Shown: one piece after another, positions 5,310 through 5,547 of the stretch
Layout of the letters: each line of letters begins with the position of its first letter
Numbering within the stretch: the first letter of the stretch is position 1
Notes under the pieces: model-generated
What the model was told of the DNA's origin: nothing
The model's database searches: none
The model's input: the letters and a program-made list of their open reading frames with translations, nothing else
Assembly (NCBI GenBank): GCA_003485825.1
Contig: DNHN01000236.1
Coordinates: forward strand, 1 to 5,547
Direction of reading: 5' to 3'
Source of the DNA: Bacteroidota bacterium
Lineage (GTDB): Bacteria > Bacteroidota > Bacteroidia > NS11-12g > UBA9320
DNA: 5,547 bases
Position numbers and translations under genes: made by a program

Positions 5310-5547
5310 ATGAAAGGGATTAAAATCACATTGCTGATGCTTATCGTCTGCCAGACAGCGATAGCACAGAGTAAAACTGCAGAAGAGATCGCTGCCAAGC
5401 ACGTAGAACGACTAAATAATATAGTTCAACTCACCGCAGAACAACAAGTCCAAGTAAAGACCATTGTGCTGGCTTCTACAAAAGAAATCAAGCATTTAAA
5501 AGAAAATGGTCAGTCTACACCAGAAGAGAGAAGAGCTATAAAAGAAG
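5310..5547 (+). CDS. Secreted LTxxQ-type (Spy/CpxP-like) protein, 3' end cut off
   Basis: The first 79 codons of a gene running off the window end. An N-terminal signal peptide (K2, K5, hydrophobic core 6-18) has a likely cleavage after AIA (17-19), leaving Gln20 first, so the product is exported and probably soluble in the periplasm. The mature part begins with charged helix-like sequence and contains QLTAEQQVQVKTI at 40-52, an LTxxQ motif like that of the membrane-anchored protein encoded just upstream. Small Bacteroidota proteins of this pattern are often labelled DUF4890 or Spy/CpxP-like; I cannot confirm which without the rest. The start ATG is preceded by an A/T-rich stretch, without a Shine-Dalgarno sequence. 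It has its own candidate ECF promoter, suggesting it is an output of the neighbouring sigma factor. Confidence 0.8.
   Translation, partial: MKGIKITLLMLIVCQTAIAQSKTAEEIAAKHVERLNNIVQLTAEQQVQVKTIVLASTKEIKHLKENGQSTPEERRAIKE

Noticed and set aside
5310..5351. Lipobox at Cys14 of the secreted LTxxQ protein
   Set aside because: Val precedes the Cys, which is poor for lipoprotein processing, whereas AIA-Q at 17-20 is a good ordinary signal-peptidase site.

Overview
The window is about 5.5 kb of AT-rich, gene-dense DNA that looks like a chromosomal segment from a member of the Bacteroidota. The evidence is the PRPP synthetase and long L25/Ctc proteins, which read like Bacteroidota versions. Ribosome-binding sites are weak or absent, replaced by A-rich stretches before the ATGs. 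There is one TAnnTTTG promoter element and a degenerate 'formimidoylglutamase' of the kind common in that phylum. I cannot place it below phylum from sequence alone. There are no RNA genes, insertion sequences, CRISPR arrays or gene-free stretches over 300 bases.

Positions 1-1661: a housekeeping operon, prs (5' end cut by the window edge) then rplY (ribosomal protein L25/Ctc), closed by a strong 14-bp hairpin terminator. The hairpin also serves the convergent gene on the other strand. Positions 1663-2646 (minus): an extended short-chain dehydrogenase/epimerase-like enzyme with a GTG start. Positions 2687-3956 (plus): an arginase-fold protein that has lost several metal-binding residues, then a 41-residue lysine-rich lipoprotein.

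Positions 3997-5547 hold the most interesting part. An ECF sigma factor overlaps a small single-pass membrane protein, which is followed one base later by a membrane-anchored Spy/CpxP/CnrX-like protein. The next gene encodes a secreted protein with a similar LTxxQ segment and is cut by the window end. The first three resemble in size and topology the CnrH-CnrY-CnrX sigma/anti-sigma/periplasmic sensor set of metal-resistant bacteria. The same bipartite element, GGAAT-N18-GTC, lies just upstream of both the sigma gene and the secreted-protein gene. This spacing is known for group-IV (ECF) sigma promoters. It suggests an autoregulated envelope-stress or metal-response circuit with its target gene next door. 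The promoter assignment and the anti-sigma role are inferences from sequence and layout.
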